Positions 7,665 through 17,425 are shown, counted from the first letter of the stretch. The stretch is 53,097 nt of DNA from an uncultured bacterium (GCA_905215575.1 CAJMQV010000006.1:1-53097), one strand, 5' to 3'. Notes: generated by a model from the letters alone, not told the origin. Program-made: numbers and translations.

Positions 7665-9089
7665 TCAGTGATTATTAACCGTTTTTAAAACCTCTTCAAA
7701 TATTTCAACTGAATATTTCTTTCGAAGTTCCTCAACATATTCCTTCTCCTTAAGAGCCTGATAATCCGAGATTACTTCATTCTTTACATCAGTCCACTTT
7801 TGAGGTCCCTTAACCATCTTTCGACCGAATACATTGAAATAAGGATAGCCCTCACGCTCTTCCGGCTTTTTCTTTGAATCAAATACGCAATAGTCTACAT
7901 AAGGGTTATCTCCCTGAATAAACATCTTGGCAACAGTGCGCACTTGGGTCAGAGAATCTTTGTTAAAGTTTTCACGAACAGCCTTTGTCCAAGTTCTTTC
8001 ATCACCCTTCTTCAGGACTTTTTTGATTTTCTTGCCTAAGGCTTCATCACGATAGAAATAAACGATACCGCTAAAATGAGGTTTTTCCCAATTATAGCGC
8101 TTTTTGTTTTTGCGGAAATATTTTTTCAAACCATCTTCATCCTTTGCTGCTTTCTGCCAGATCTCCCGTGAAGACAACTCAAACAGCAACAATCCGTCAT
8201 GGTACTCCTGAATCAAGTATTTCAAGTCTGAATTCTGAGCACAAAGACGCTCTGTTTCACGATCCAGAACCTGATCTACAGTCAGCTGCTTTCCACTGGC
8301 CTGCACCATTGAATCCAGTGCATGATCTGCCATTTTATCTTGTAAGCCCTGACGTTCAAGATATTTCAAGATATTGGTACGCAAGGAATCATAAGGCTCT
8401 AACTGTTTCTTTTCCAACATACGCACAATATGATAGCCCAACGGTGACAAAAACGGCTTGGAAATCTCTCCCGGATTTAATTTAAAAGCAACGTCTTCAA
8501 ACTCTTTGATTGTCTGCTTCCGAGCCAGCCAAGGTAATTCTCCACCTTGTATAGCCGACATCTTATCGTCTGAATTTCTTAAAGCCAGTTCTGCAAAGTT
8601 TCCTCCACGCTGAATTTCCCCGTTTATTGAATCTATCTTATTCTTTGCAGCATCAATCTGGGTTTGAGAGGCTTTCTGGGGTATCTGCACGAAGATATGA
8701 GCAACTTTAATCAAACCGTCGGGACCAATGTTCTGCTTTAACTGATCGTAATATTTCCGGGCTTCCAGTTCTTCAACCTTCGGATCAACAAGCAACGAAC
8801 GGATTTGCTGATTACGATACATCAGAAACTCTTTCTTGAAAGAGCTCAGTGTATCATAACGGGCATCCTTGGCAGCCTCTACCTTCAATTTGTAATTTAC
8901 AAACAAAGGCACATATTCTTCTATCCCCTTCGGATCGGCTACACCCGCAGCATTATTTTTATTATAATTATATTCAAACTCAGAACGAGTAATATCTTTT
9001 CCATTGATTTTCATCACAATGGGATCACCCTGCGCATGGCAGGATAATCCCATTACTGTTAATGAAAATGCGATTAGCAATCTTTTCAT
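7665..9089 (-). CDS. Periplasmic parvulin-type peptidyl-prolyl isomerase
   Basis: 474 residues with signal peptide MKRLLIAFSLTVMGLSCHA. The parvulin domain is at about 120-235: VAHIFVQIPQK, a GGELPWLAR block and SPLGYHIVRMLEKKQLEPYD. The rest is alpha-helical chaperone-like sequence, with charged segments toward the C-terminus. It probably acts on outer-membrane or secreted proteins in the periplasm, possibly with the SurA-like protein encoded next. The start lies 15 bp after guaB, with no promoter box in the gap, so guaB and the envelope genes share a transcript. Confidence 0.9.
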   Translation of the reverse strand: MKRLLIAFSLTVMGLSCHAQGDPIVMKINGKDITRSEFEYNYNKNNAAGVADPKGIEEYVPLFVNYKLKVEAAKDARYDTLSSFKKEFLMYRNQQIRSLLVDPKVEELEARKYYDQLKQNIGPDGLIKVAHIFVQIPQKASQTQIDAAKNKIDSINGEIQRGGNFAELALRNSDDKMSAIQGGELPWLARKQTIKEFEDVAFKLNPGEISKPFLSPLGYHIVRMLEKKQLEPYDSLRTNILKYLERQGLQDKMADHALDSMVQASGKQLTVDQVLDRETERLCAQNSDLKYLIQEYHDGLLLFELSSREIWQKAAKDEDGLKKYFRKNKKRYNWEKPHFSGIVYFYRDEALGKKIKKVLKKGDERTWTKAVRENFNKDSLTQVRTVAKMFIQGDNPYVDYCVFDSKKKPEEREGYPYFNVFGRKMVKGPQKWTDVKNEVISDYQALKEKEYVEELRKKYSVEIFEEVLKTVNNH

Positions 9090-9104
9090 TGAATATTTTT
9101 TAAA

Positions 9105-10583
9105 TTATTGAGGACGGCTATAGTTAGGAGCCTCACTGGTAATCGTTACATCGTGTGGATGACTTTCCTGCACACCAGCATTGGTAATACGCACGAACTT
9201 GGCGTTATGCAACTCAGAAATAGTGTTTGCGCCACAGTATCCCATACCGGATCTCAAACCACCGATCAACTGATAAATAACTTCCTGTACAGTGCCTTTA
9301 TAAGGAACACGTCCGGCAATTCCTTCCGGAACCAGTTTCTTCACATCATTCACTCCTGACTGGAAGTAACGATCCTTAGAACCACATTCCATAGCCTCCA
9401 AAGATCCCATTCCACGGTATGACTTGAACTTTCTTCCGTTGAAGATGATTGTATCACCCGGTGACTCTTCTGTACCGGCAACCAAAGATCCGATCATTAC
9501 ACTGTAACCACCAGCGGCCAAAGCCTTCACAACATCACCAGAGTAGCGCAAACCACCATCTGCAATCAAAGGCACGTCTGTTCCTGCCAAAGCACTGGCT
9601 ACATCATAAATTGCTGACAACTGTGGAACACCAACACCGGCAACAACACGGGTTGTACAGATTGAACCCGGACCAATACCGACCTTAATACCGTCAGCAC
9701 CTGCCTCAACCAACATCTTGGCAGCCTCTCCGGTAGCCACATTTCCAACAACGATATCCACATCCGGGAAATGTTGCTTAGCTTCCTTGAGCTTCTCAAT
9801 TACATATTTAGAATGACCATGTGCCGTATCAATTACAATGGCATCAGCACCAGCCTCTACCAAAGCCTTCATACGATCAAAAGTATCTCCGGTTACACCG
9901 ACTCCGGCAGCAACACGCAGACGACCTTTGGCATCCTTACAAGCCATAGGCTTATCCTTAGCCTTTGTAATATCCTTATATGTGATCAGACCTACCAAAC
10001 GACCGTCCATATCCACAACCGGCAACTTTTCAATCTTGTGCTCCTGCAGAATCTTAGCAGCAGAAGCCAGGTCGGTCTGAATATGTGTTGTAACCAAATT
10101 TTCACTGGTCATCACTTCATCAATCAGGCGAAGCGGATTCTGCTCAAAACGCAAGTCACGGTTTGTAACAATACCAACCAGTTTTTTATCATCATCTACT
10201 ACCGGAATACCACCAATATGATACTCACTCATCAAATCCAAGGCATCCTTGACAGTTGATCCACGTTGGATAGTTACCGGATCATAGATCATTCCGTTCT
10301 CAGCACGCTTTACAATAGCCACCTGACGAGCCTGCTCCTCGATAGACATATTTTTGTGGATAACTCCGATACCTCCTTCACGTGCAATAGCAATAGCCAT
10401 TGTCGATTCGGTAACAGTATCCATCGCTGCAGTAACAAACGGGATCTTCAGATCGATGTGACGAGAAAACTTAGTTGACAACTCCACAGTACGTGGTAAT
10501 ACCTCTGAATAAGCGGGAACTAACAATACGTCATCGTATGTTAATCCATCCATAACGATTTTATCTGCAATAAATGATGACAT
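9105..10583 (-). CDS. guaB: Inosine-5'-monophosphate dehydrogenase GuaB
   Basis: 492 residues; oxidises IMP to XMP with NAD+, the committed step to guanine nucleotides. The TIM barrel is split by a tandem CBS (Bateman) domain at about 95-205 (VVDDDKKLVGIVTNRDLR and VVDMDGRLVGLITYKDI). The catalytic cysteine lies in GIGPGSICTTR near residue 305, and the conserved flap region GSLEAMECGSKDRYFQ follows near 400. Length and domain order are standard. It is the first gene of the long minus-strand run to mutL and has its own -7 box at 10613-10620. Confidence 0.97.
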   Translation of the reverse strand: MSSFIADKIVMDGLTYDDVLLVPAYSEVLPRTVELSTKFSRHIDLKIPFVTAAMDTVTESTMAIAIAREGGIGVIHKNMSIEEQARQVAIVKRAENGMIYDPVTIQRGSTVKDALDLMSEYHIGGIPVVDDDKKLVGIVTNRDLRFEQNPLRLIDEVMTSENLVTTHIQTDLASAAKILQEHKIEKLPVVDMDGRLVGLITYKDITKAKDKPMACKDAKGRLRVAAGVGVTGDTFDRMKALVEAGADAIVIDTAHGHSKYVIEKLKEAKQHFPDVDIVVGNVATGEAAKMLVEAGADGIKVGIGPGSICTTRVVAGVGVPQLSAIYDVASALAGTDVPLIADGGLRYSGDVVKALAAGGYSVMIGSLVAGTEESPGDTIIFNGRKFKSYRGMGSLEAMECGSKDRYFQSGVNDVKKLVPEGIAGRVPYKGTVQEVIYQLIGGLRSGMGYCGANTISELHNAKFVRITNAGVQESHPHDVTITSEAPNYSRPQ

Positions 10584-10612
10584 AAGATATTAGGATATAA
10601 AATTATTGCGTG

Positions 10613-10620
10613 CAAATATA
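10613..10620 (-). promoter_or_regulatory. -7 box of the guaB promoter
   Basis: TATATTTG on the minus strand fits TAnnTTTG; the start site should be near 10606, giving a leader of about 20 nt before the guaB ATG. No clear -33 TTTG is present at the right distance. Confidence 0.6.
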
Positions 10621-10680
10621 TATATTTTTTCTGACTTTTTAATGATTACAACGCGATTATTTCATTAAAAAAAGCATAAA

Positions 10681-10728
10681 AAAACATGCGAAAGAAATGA
10701 TTTATTTTTCACTTCTTCCGCATGTTTT
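10681..10728 (-). terminator. recQ terminator
   Basis: A 19-bp stem with two G-U positions (10681-10699 and 10710-10728) around a 10-nt loop, followed on the minus strand by a run of T. It lies 42 bp past the recQ stop at 10770. Confidence 0.85.
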
Positions 10729-10769
10729 ATCGGTCTTATTATGACAGGGTCGTGTCAAAAGCCTAAGAA

Positions 10770-12942
10770 TCAGTTTGCCATTTCAGAAAGGAACTTAACT
10801 CTTACCAGTCGTATCTCCTCTTCTGTGTAATCTTCACCCAATTCATCCATAGCCTCATCCAGACTATCAGTTTCCGACTCCTTGAAGTAATCATAAATAT
10901 CCAACATATGATCTTCGTCCATTACTTCTTCAAGGAAATAGTCAATATTCAATTTGGTACCCGAATAGACAATAGCCTCAATTTCATCCAGCAATTCCGA
11001 GAAATCAATTCCTTTGGCCGAAGCGATATCATCCAATGCGACTTTACGGTCTATACTCTGGATAATGCTCACCTTGAGTTTTGACTTGTTGGCGACGGTA
11101 CGCACACGCAAATCCTCCGGACGGTCAATCTCATTCTCTTCACAATGTCTCTTTATCAAGTCGCAGAATTCAGCTCCGTAGCGCTTAGCCTTGCCAGCTC
11201 CTACACCTGGAATATTCTGCAATTCTTCGATATTGATCGGATAGACTGTTGCCATAGCTTCCAATGAAGGATCCTGGAATATCACATAAGGAGGTACATC
11301 CAATTGCTTAGACAATTTTTTGCGAAGATCCTTCAGCATGGAGAACAAAGCCGGATCGGCAGCGCCTCCTCCTTTTTGAGGAACCGGCTCCTCATCTTCA
11401 TCAAAATCATTATCCTCTGTAATTTTAAACGCTACAGGTTTCTTCATATATTTACGACCGTCGTCTGTTATCTTCAACAAGCCGTAATTCTCCACGTCCT
11501 TTTCAATATAACCGGCAATCATGGCCTGGCGGATGACCGTATTCCACTTTTTCTCTTCTTCATCCTCTCCAGCTCCAAAAAACTTCAGTTTGTCATGTTT
11601 GTGTGCTAAAATCTCTTCAGTTTCATTGCCGACCAGTATATCTACAATATAATCAACTTTAAAATTTTCTTTTACGGCACTGATTACCTCAAGCGCCAGT
11701 TTTAACATTTCCTTAGCTTCCACTTTCTTCTTTGGATGTAAACAGTTATCACAATTACCACAATTTTCTACCTCAAAAACCTCTCCAAAGTAATGCAATA
11801 AAAATTTACGTCGGCACACAGATGTCTCAGCATATGCAGCGGTTTCCTGCAGAAGTTGGCGACCGATATCCTGTTCTGCCACAGGTTTTCCCTCCATAAA
11901 CTTCTCTAGTTTCTGCAAATCTTTCTGGGTATAGAAGGTGATACATTTACCTTCTCCGCCATCTCGACCCGCACGACCGGTTTCCTGATAATATCCTTCC
12001 AGACTTTTTGGAATGTCGTAATGAATCACAAAGCGTACATCCGGCTTGTCAATACCCATACCAAAGGCAATTGTAGCCACAATAACATCAATACGCTCCA
12101 TCAGGAAGTCATCCTGTGTCTGCGATCTTGTTGCAGAATCCATACCTGCATGATAAGCACGTGCATTGATATCATTGGCCCGCAAAATCTCGGCCAATTC
12201 TTCAACCTTCTTTCTGCTCAAGCAATATATGATACCGCTCTTTCCGCTATTCTGCTTGATAAATTTAATAATCTCACGATCAATATCTTTTGTCTTATTA
12301 CGTACCTCATAATAGAGGTTCGGACGATTAAATGAGCTCTTGAACTCCTTGGCATGAATCATACCCAGATTTTTCTTGATATCTCCGCGCACCTTATCTG
12401 TAGCCGTTGCTGTCAAGGCTATCAAAGGCGCAGTGCCGATTTCATTGATAATCGGTCGTATACGGCGATATTCCGGGCGGAAATCATGTCCCCATTCCGA
12501 AATACAGTGTGCTTCATCCACTGCAAAAAGAGATCTTCACATTTTTGAGGAATTCAATATTTTCCTCTTTTGTCAAAGACTCTGGTGCTACATAAAGCAA
12601 CTTGGTTTTTCCGGAAAGGATATCAGATTTCACCTGATCCACAGCAGCCTTATTCAGAGAAGAGTTTATGAAATGAGCCACTCCATCCTCTGCACTGAAC
12701 TGCCGGATCGCATCCACCTGATTCTTCATCAAGGCGATTAAGGGAGAGATAACAATTGCTGTTCCCTCCATAATCAACGAAGGCAACTGATAGCAAAGCG
12801 ATTTACCGCCTCCTGTCGGCATCAACACGAAAGTATCATTACCCTCCAAGAGGCTACGGATGATAGCCTCTTGATCTCCCTTGAAAGTTTCAAAGCCAAA
12901 ATAGCGTTTTAGCTGTTCGGTTAAATTGATATCTGCATTCAT
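10770..12942 (-). pseudogene. recQ: ATP-dependent DNA helicase RecQ, reading frame broken
   Basis: The helicase is encoded in two frames. The 5' part (12942-12514, 142 residues) has the Q-motif region and Walker A PTGGGKS at about 42-48 and runs to FLKNVKIS before leaving the frame. The 3' part (from 12521 down to 10770, opening at a GTG that is an internal Val codon) starts at the Walker B DEAH and continues through the helicase core, the RQC zinc site (CRRKFLLHYFG, CGNCDNC), an HRDC domain and an acidic tail. Re-joining them gives a normal RecQ of about 725 residues. The break is a +1 shift at a run of five T (12525-12529 on the plus strand as A5), immediately before motif II. Mutation, programmed shift and a homopolymer sequencing error are all possible. 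Confidence 0.85.
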
Positions 12943-13004
12943 AAACCTAATAGTTCCTCTATGTTATCAAATTCAAGTCAGATTCGGTACATAAATGTCC
13001 TAAA

Positions 13005-13037
13005 CAAAGTTATATACAAATCCTTCATATTTGCAAA
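13005..13037 (-). promoter_or_regulatory. recQ promoter
   Basis: Minus-strand TTTG (13037-13034), 21-nt spacer and TAACTTTG (13012-13005), a good match to the Bacteroidota consensus. The start would be near 12998, leaving about 55 nt of leader before the recQ ATG at 12942. Confidence 0.72.
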
Positions 13038-13091
13038 TAATAGAGCAACTATTTTTTATTTTATTGCAAAAAACTTTTGGAACAAAGCCCT

Positions 13092-14327
13092 TTATACATC
13101 TGAATAACGATTCAGATTCGCCTTTTCTAATTGTTGTTTGGCATAATCCAATGTCACAACAAATTTTTTGGTTTTTTGTGAAGGCTTTTCAAACATAGCC
13201 TCCATCATAATACTTTCCATAATGGAACGCAATCCACGAGCTCCCAAATTATACTCTACAGCCTTATCTACAATATACTCTAATGTTTCGTCCGTAAACG
13301 ACAATTTAATGCCATCCATCTCAAACAACTTGATCTGTTGCTTTACAATAGAGTTCTTCGGTTCTGTAAGAATATTGCGCAGCGCAGTGCGATCCAACGG
13401 ATTCAGATATGTCAGCACCGGCAAACGACCGATAATCTCCGGAATCAGACCAAAAGATTTCAAATCCTGGGGCAGAATGTACTTCATCAGATTCGATTTG
13501 TCTATATGCTGCATATTCTGCACAGAATTATATCCCACCACATGGGTATTCAGGCGCTGGGCAATTTTCTTTTCGATTCCATCGAAGGCACCACCACAGA
13601 TAAACAATATATTGCGGGTATCCACATGAATATAATCCTGATCCGGATGCTTGCGTCCTCCCTTTGGCGGCACATTAACCATAGATCCTTCCAGCAGTTT
13701 CAAAAGTCCCTGCTGTACTCCTTCTCCACTCACATCTCTCGTGATGGACGGATTGTCACTCTTACGGGCAATTTTATCTATCTCATCGATAAATACAATA
13801 CCCCTCTGAGCAGCATCTACATCATAATCAGCCACCTGGAGCAGGCGCGAAAGAATACTTTCCACATCTTCACCTACATAACCGGCTTCGGTAAAGACCG
13901 TTGCATCTACAATGGTAAACGGCACATGAAGCAACTTGGCAATCGTACGGGCCAACAGTGTCTTTCCAGTTCCGGTGCTTCCTACCATAATGATATTCGA
14001 TTTTTCAATCTCTACACCATCATCAGTAGTATGCTGTGCCAAACGCTTGTAATGGTTGTAAACAGACACAGCCAAATAACGCTTGGCATCATCCTGACCT
14101 ATCACATACTGATCCAGATACTCTTTGATTTCCTTTGGTTTAGGCAACTGATTCAGATCGAATCCAAGATCTTTTTCTTTGCCAGAAGCACCTTTCAAAG
14201 CTTCTTTGGTTATCTGATAAGCCTGCTCTGCGCACTCATTACAGATAAAGCCATTCAAGCCGGTAATCAGCAAACTGACATCCTGCTCACCACGACCACA
14301 AAACGAACAAACTTTTTTCATTTTCAT
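13092..14327 (-). CDS. clpX: ATP-dependent Clp protease ATP-binding subunit ClpX
   Basis: 411-residue AAA+ unfoldase that feeds substrates to ClpP. The N-terminal zinc-binding domain has the C4 set C7, C10, C29 and C32; then Walker A GSTGTGKT near 117, Walker B FIDEIDKIA, and the sensor and arginine-finger regions in GARGLRS near 362. The start ATG shares one base with the clpP stop (TAATG), so translation is coupled; a second in-frame ATG two codons later could also be used. No convincing hairpin follows the stop, so some read-through toward recQ is possible although recQ has its own promoter. Confidence 0.97.
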   Translation of the reverse strand: MKMKKVCSFCGRGEQDVSLLITGLNGFICNECAEQAYQITKEALKGASGKEKDLGFDLNQLPKPKEIKEYLDQYVIGQDDAKRYLAVSVYNHYKRLAQHTTDDGVEIEKSNIIMVGSTGTGKTLLARTIAKLLHVPFTIVDATVFTEAGYVGEDVESILSRLLQVADYDVDAAQRGIVFIDEIDKIARKSDNPSITRDVSGEGVQQGLLKLLEGSMVNVPPKGGRKHPDQDYIHVDTRNILFICGGAFDGIEKKIAQRLNTHVVGYNSVQNMQHIDKSNLMKYILPQDLKSFGLIPEIIGRLPVLTYLNPLDRTALRNILTEPKNSIVKQQIKLFEMDGIKLSFTDETLEYIVDKAVEYNLGARGLRSIMESIMMEAMFEKPSQKTKKFVVTLDYAKQQLEKANLNRYSDV

Positions 14328-14992
14328 TATGGCTTTCTCATTAATACCTGATCAATCATACCATACTCCTTAGCCTCCTCAGCCGTCATCCAATAATCAC
14401 GGTCTGAATCCGCCCAAACCTTATCAAAGTCTGTATGAGAATGATTTGCAATAATCTGATATAACTCGTTCTTGAGTTTCTGAATCTCACGGGCTGTAAT
14501 CTCGATATCCGAAGCCTGACCCTGAGCACCTCCCATCGGTTGGTGAATCATGACACGGCTATGAGTCAATGCAGAACGCTTTCCTTCCTGGCCGGCAACC
14601 AACAAAACAGCAGCCATAGAGGCAGCCATACCGGTACAAATAGTTGCGATATCGCTGGATACGAACTGCATCGTATCATAAATACCCAGTCCGGCATATA
14701 CCGATCCGCCCGGAGAATTGATGTAGATAGAGATATCCTTTCCCGGATCTACAGAATCCAAATAAAGCAATTGAGCCTGAAGTGTATTAGCCGTATAGTC
14801 GTCAATCTGTGTTCCCAAAAAGATAATACGATCCATCATCAGTCGTGAAAACACATCCATCTGAGTTACGTTGAGCTGTCTTTCTTCCAGAATATAAGGA
14901 TTAAGATACTGATTCTGAGCAGAAATCACATCATCAAGCACCATACTGTTCAATCCCAGATGCTTTACGGCGTACTTTTTAAAATCGTTCAT
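14327..14992 (-). CDS. clpP: ATP-dependent Clp protease proteolytic subunit ClpP
   Basis: Serine peptidase subunit forming the double-heptamer chamber used with ClpX. I take the start MNDFKKYAVKHLG at 14992 (221 residues); a longer frame back to 15052 exists, but it crosses the promoter and terminator hairpin and has no family similarity. Catalytic residues are S125 (GMAAS), H150 (RVMIHQPMGG) and D199 (SDRDY), with the same 25 and 49 residue spacings as in E. coli ClpP. It follows tig and precedes clpX with a one-base overlap. Its promoter is inside the loop of the tig terminator. Confidence 0.96.
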   Translation of the reverse strand: MNDFKKYAVKHLGLNSMVLDDVISAQNQYLNPYILEERQLNVTQMDVFSRLMMDRIIFLGTQIDDYTANTLQAQLLYLDSVDPGKDISIYINSPGGSVYAGLGIYDTMQFVSSDIATICTGMAASMAAVLLVAGQEGKRSALTHSRVMIHQPMGGAQGQASDIEITAREIQKLKNELYQIIANHSHTDFDKVWADSDRDYWMTAEEAKEYGMIDQVLMRKP

Positions 14993-15020
14993 ATATTCTA
15001 TTTTTTCGTTATTCAAAAAA

Positions 15021-15078
15021 AGGCCTCTGAGCCTTTTCGTAATGCTTAGCAAAGATACGAAAATAAGCTCAGAAGCCT
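15021..15078 (-). terminator. tig terminator enclosing the clpP promoter
   Basis: Twelve base pairs with one G-U (15067-15078 pairs with 15021-15032), a 34-nt loop, then on the minus strand a run of T at 15020-15015. The loop contains the -7 box of clpP. A transcript starting there keeps only the 3' arm, which can instead form a short AAAAGGC/GCCTTTT hairpin with the same T-run in the clpP leader. Confidence 0.75.
15050..15057 (-). promoter_or_regulatory. clpP: -7 box of the clpP promoter
   Basis: TATCTTTG on the minus strand matches TAnnTTTG; start expected near 15043, about 50 nt before the clpP ATG. There is no good -33 TTTG at the expected distance, which instead falls in the stem of the tig terminator. 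Confidence 0.6.
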
Positions 15079-15115
15079 ATCTTTTACAGAAAGATTTTAT
15101 AATAAATCAACTGAA

Positions 15116-16474
15116 TTATTCAGAGAACATTTTGTTGAAATCCTCAACGCTAACGGTCTTGTGATTCAGCTTAACCAGACCCTTGATAGCCTCAGCCAGC
15201 TTCACTTCGATGCTTCTATTTACCAAACCGTCAATCTGCTCTTTTTTCTTCAGCATTTCCTTAGCATAGTTCTCGAGAATATCCTCAGGAATATTCATCA
15301 TACCATACTGAGCGAACTGCATCTTGGTCATATCCTTGGCAGCATTCAACAGGTCATCCTGCTCTACCTTGATACCGAAGGCCTTAACCAGTTGCTCCTT
15401 TATCAGGTGCCACTGCAACTCCTCGATGCTCTGATCGTAGTTCTTCTCTACGAAGTCCTCACCCTTATCAGCGTTATTCAGCTTCATGACACGCTTCAGG
15501 ATAGCATCCGGGAATTCCAGTTTACCAACCTTCTCAGTCAAGAAGTTACGTACATCCAGCATCAGCTTGTAGTTGCTGTCAGATACCAACTGCTCTTCCA
15601 AAGTCTTCTTGATGTGTGCACGGAACTCTTCTTCGTTGCTAACAACGCCTTCACCCAAGATCTGGTTGAAGAACTCCTGAGTCAGTTCAGCCTCTTTGAA
15701 ACGAGTAATTTCCTGTACCTGGAAGCTGAAGTCAGACTTCATCTCAGCAGCAGCCTCTTTTGAGATCTTCAGCAGAGAAGAGATCTCTACATCGTGTCCC
15801 TCATAAGCCTTGAAAGGATTGAATACCAATACATCGTTTACTTTGCAATCCTTGAAGATAGCCTTCTGCTCGTCGTTCTTCATATAGTCTGGCAACATAA
15901 CAGCGCCTTCTACCTGAATACCACCTTCTTTTGTATTGCCATTCTCATCCAACTCAGCCAACAGACCCTTAACCATGTCTTTCTCCTGGTAAGAATCTAC
16001 CTTTTCGTAGCTACCGCCACGCTGAGCGTACATCTTCACCTGCTTTTCGATCATGTCATCGCTAACCTCGATGTCATAGTAATCCAAAGTATCATCAGCA
16101 GTCAGTTCAGCCTTGAACTCTGGAGCCAAAGCGATATCGAAAGCAAACTCGAACTCTTCCATAGTATCGAAGTCTACCGGTTTCTGACGCTCTTCGTTTG
16201 GAAGAGGCTCGCCCAACATGTTGATATTATTATCCTTGATATATCCGTAAAGAGACTCACCCAGCAATTTGTTTACTTCCTCTGCTGTAACTTCCTTACC
16301 GAAACGCTTCTTCAACAGCCCCATTGGAACCTGTCCTGCGCGGAAACCCGGCATACTGGCTTTCTTACGGTAGTTCTTCAAAGCAGCATCTACTTTGCTG
16401 GCATAATCAGCTTTGTCAATCTTAATGGTAAGCACTGCGCTCACCTTGTCTACATTTTCTAATGAAATATTCAT
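15116..16474 (-). CDS. tig: Trigger factor
   Basis: 452-residue ribosome-associated chaperone that meets nascent chains at the exit tunnel. The ribosome-docking signature is present as PGFRAGQVPMGLLKKRFG at about 41-58. The central region corresponds to the FKBP-type PPIase domain but is poorly conserved, as is common in Bacteroidota, and the C-terminal helical arms follow. Codon bias is strong, as in fabG and tsf, consistent with high expression. It is the first gene of the tig-clpP-clpX cluster and has a complete promoter. Confidence 0.94.
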   Translation of the reverse strand: MNISLENVDKVSAVLTIKIDKADYASKVDAALKNYRKKASMPGFRAGQVPMGLLKKRFGKEVTAEEVNKLLGESLYGYIKDNNINMLGEPLPNEERQKPVDFDTMEEFEFAFDIALAPEFKAELTADDTLDYYDIEVSDDMIEKQVKMYAQRGGSYEKVDSYQEKDMVKGLLAELDENGNTKEGGIQVEGAVMLPDYMKNDEQKAIFKDCKVNDVLVFNPFKAYEGHDVEISSLLKISKEAAAEMKSDFSFQVQEITRFKEAELTQEFFNQILGEGVVSNEEEFRAHIKKTLEEQLVSDSNYKLMLDVRNFLTEKVGKLEFPDAILKRVMKLNNADKGEDFVEKNYDQSIEELQWHLIKEQLVKAFGIKVEQDDLLNAAKDMTKMQFAQYGMMNIPEDILENYAKEMLKKKEQIDGLVNRSIEVKLAEAIKGLVKLNHKTVSVEDFNKMFSE

Positions 16475-16539
16475 TTTTGAATTTTCTTTTTATGATTTAT
16501 TGTTATTAAAATTCAGATACACCCTTTGAGATGGGTCTG

Positions 16540-16571
16540 CAAAAATACTCTTTATCTTTCAAAAAATCAAA
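16540..16571 (-). promoter_or_regulatory. tig: tig promoter
   Basis: Minus-strand TTTG (16571-16568), exactly 20 bases, and TATTTTTG (16547-16540): a full Bacteroidota promoter. The leader before the ATG at 16474 is about 60 nt. Confidence 0.78.
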
Positions 16572-16621
16572 TAAGTAGTAAAAAAACATATTTATTAAAA
16601 GAAAATAAGCCCGGAAAAGTA

Positions 16622-17425
16622 CTACTCTGCCGCTCTCTTTTCTTCATCAATTTTCTGAAAATCCTTCAAGCGCAAGACAAAACTATTCGTCAGGTATTTG
16701 GCACGCACCACTTCATTCTCCGCCAATTCCTGTGGTTTTCCCTGAAACAGGATCTGTCCTTCAAAAAGCAAATAAGCACGGTCCGTAATACAAAGAGTCT
16801 CTTCCACATTATGGTCGGTAATGAGCACACCGATATTCTTTTGCTTCAGTTTCCAGACAATATACTGAATATCTTCTACCGCAATAGGGTCTACACCGGC
16901 AAACGGCTCATCCAGCATAATGAATTTCGGGTCAATGGCCAGACAACGGGCAATTTCCGTACGACGACGCTCTCCTCCCGACAAACGGTCGCCCATGTTT
17001 TTTCTTACTTTCTGAAGACGGAATTCCGAAAGCAAGCTTTCCAGTTTTTCCTTCTGATAATCTTTTGGCTTACCGGTCAATTCCAGAACAGAAGCAATAT
17101 TATCCTCAACAGTCATTTTACGGAATACAGAGGCTTCCTGTGCCAGGTAACCGATACCGGCACGGGCTCTTTTGTATACCGGGTATTTGGTAATTTCCAA
17201 GTCTCCCAAAAAGATACGTCCGGCATTAGGTACTACCAGTCCGGTTGTCATATAAAACGATGTGGTCTTTCCGGCACCGTTCGGACCGAGCAATCCCACA
17301 ATCTCACCCTGTTTCACATTAAAGGAAACATCATTCACCACTGTTCGTTTTCCATAAGTCTTGACCAGCCCTTCGGTTCTCAAAACCAGATGTTCCGCAT
17401 TATTTGTTTGAATATTTTCCGCCAT
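16622..17425 (-). CDS. lptB: LPS export ABC transporter ATP-binding protein LptB
   Basis: About 267 residues from the ATG at 17425 (MAENIQ); two upstream in-frame ATGs at 17437 and 17431 are also possible but lie within a few bases of the predicted transcription start. Powers extraction of LPS from the inner membrane with LptFG. It has Walker A GPNGAGKTT, the LptB-type Q-loop segment YLAQEASVFRKMTVEDNI, ABC signature LSGGERRRTEIAR, Walker B FIMLDEPFAGVDPIA and H-loop ITDHNV. The block PFAGVDPIAVEDIQ is diagnostic for LptB. It is monocistronic and divergent from mlaEF. Confidence 0.95.
   Translation of the reverse strand: MAENIQTNNAEHLVLRTEGLVKTYGKRTVVNDVSFNVKQGEIVGLLGPNGAGKTTSFYMTTGLVVPNAGRIFLGDLEITKYPVYKRARAGIGYLAQEASVFRKMTVEDNIASVLELTGKPKDYQKEKLESLLSEFRLQKVRKNMGDRLSGGERRRTEIARCLAIDPKFIMLDEPFAGVDPIAVEDIQYIVWKLKQKNIGVLITDHNVEETLCITDRAYLLFEGQILFQGKPQELAENEVVRAKYLTNSFVLRLKDFQKIDEEKRAAE

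Noticed and set aside
13338..14351. 337-codon open frame on the plus strand
   Set aside because: Antisense to clpX, full of shadow-type residues, no promoter.
14993..15052. Upstream extension of clpP to an ATG at 15052
   Set aside because: The extra 20 codons cross the terminator hairpin and the -7 box and are not conserved; MNDFKKYAVKHLG is the family start.
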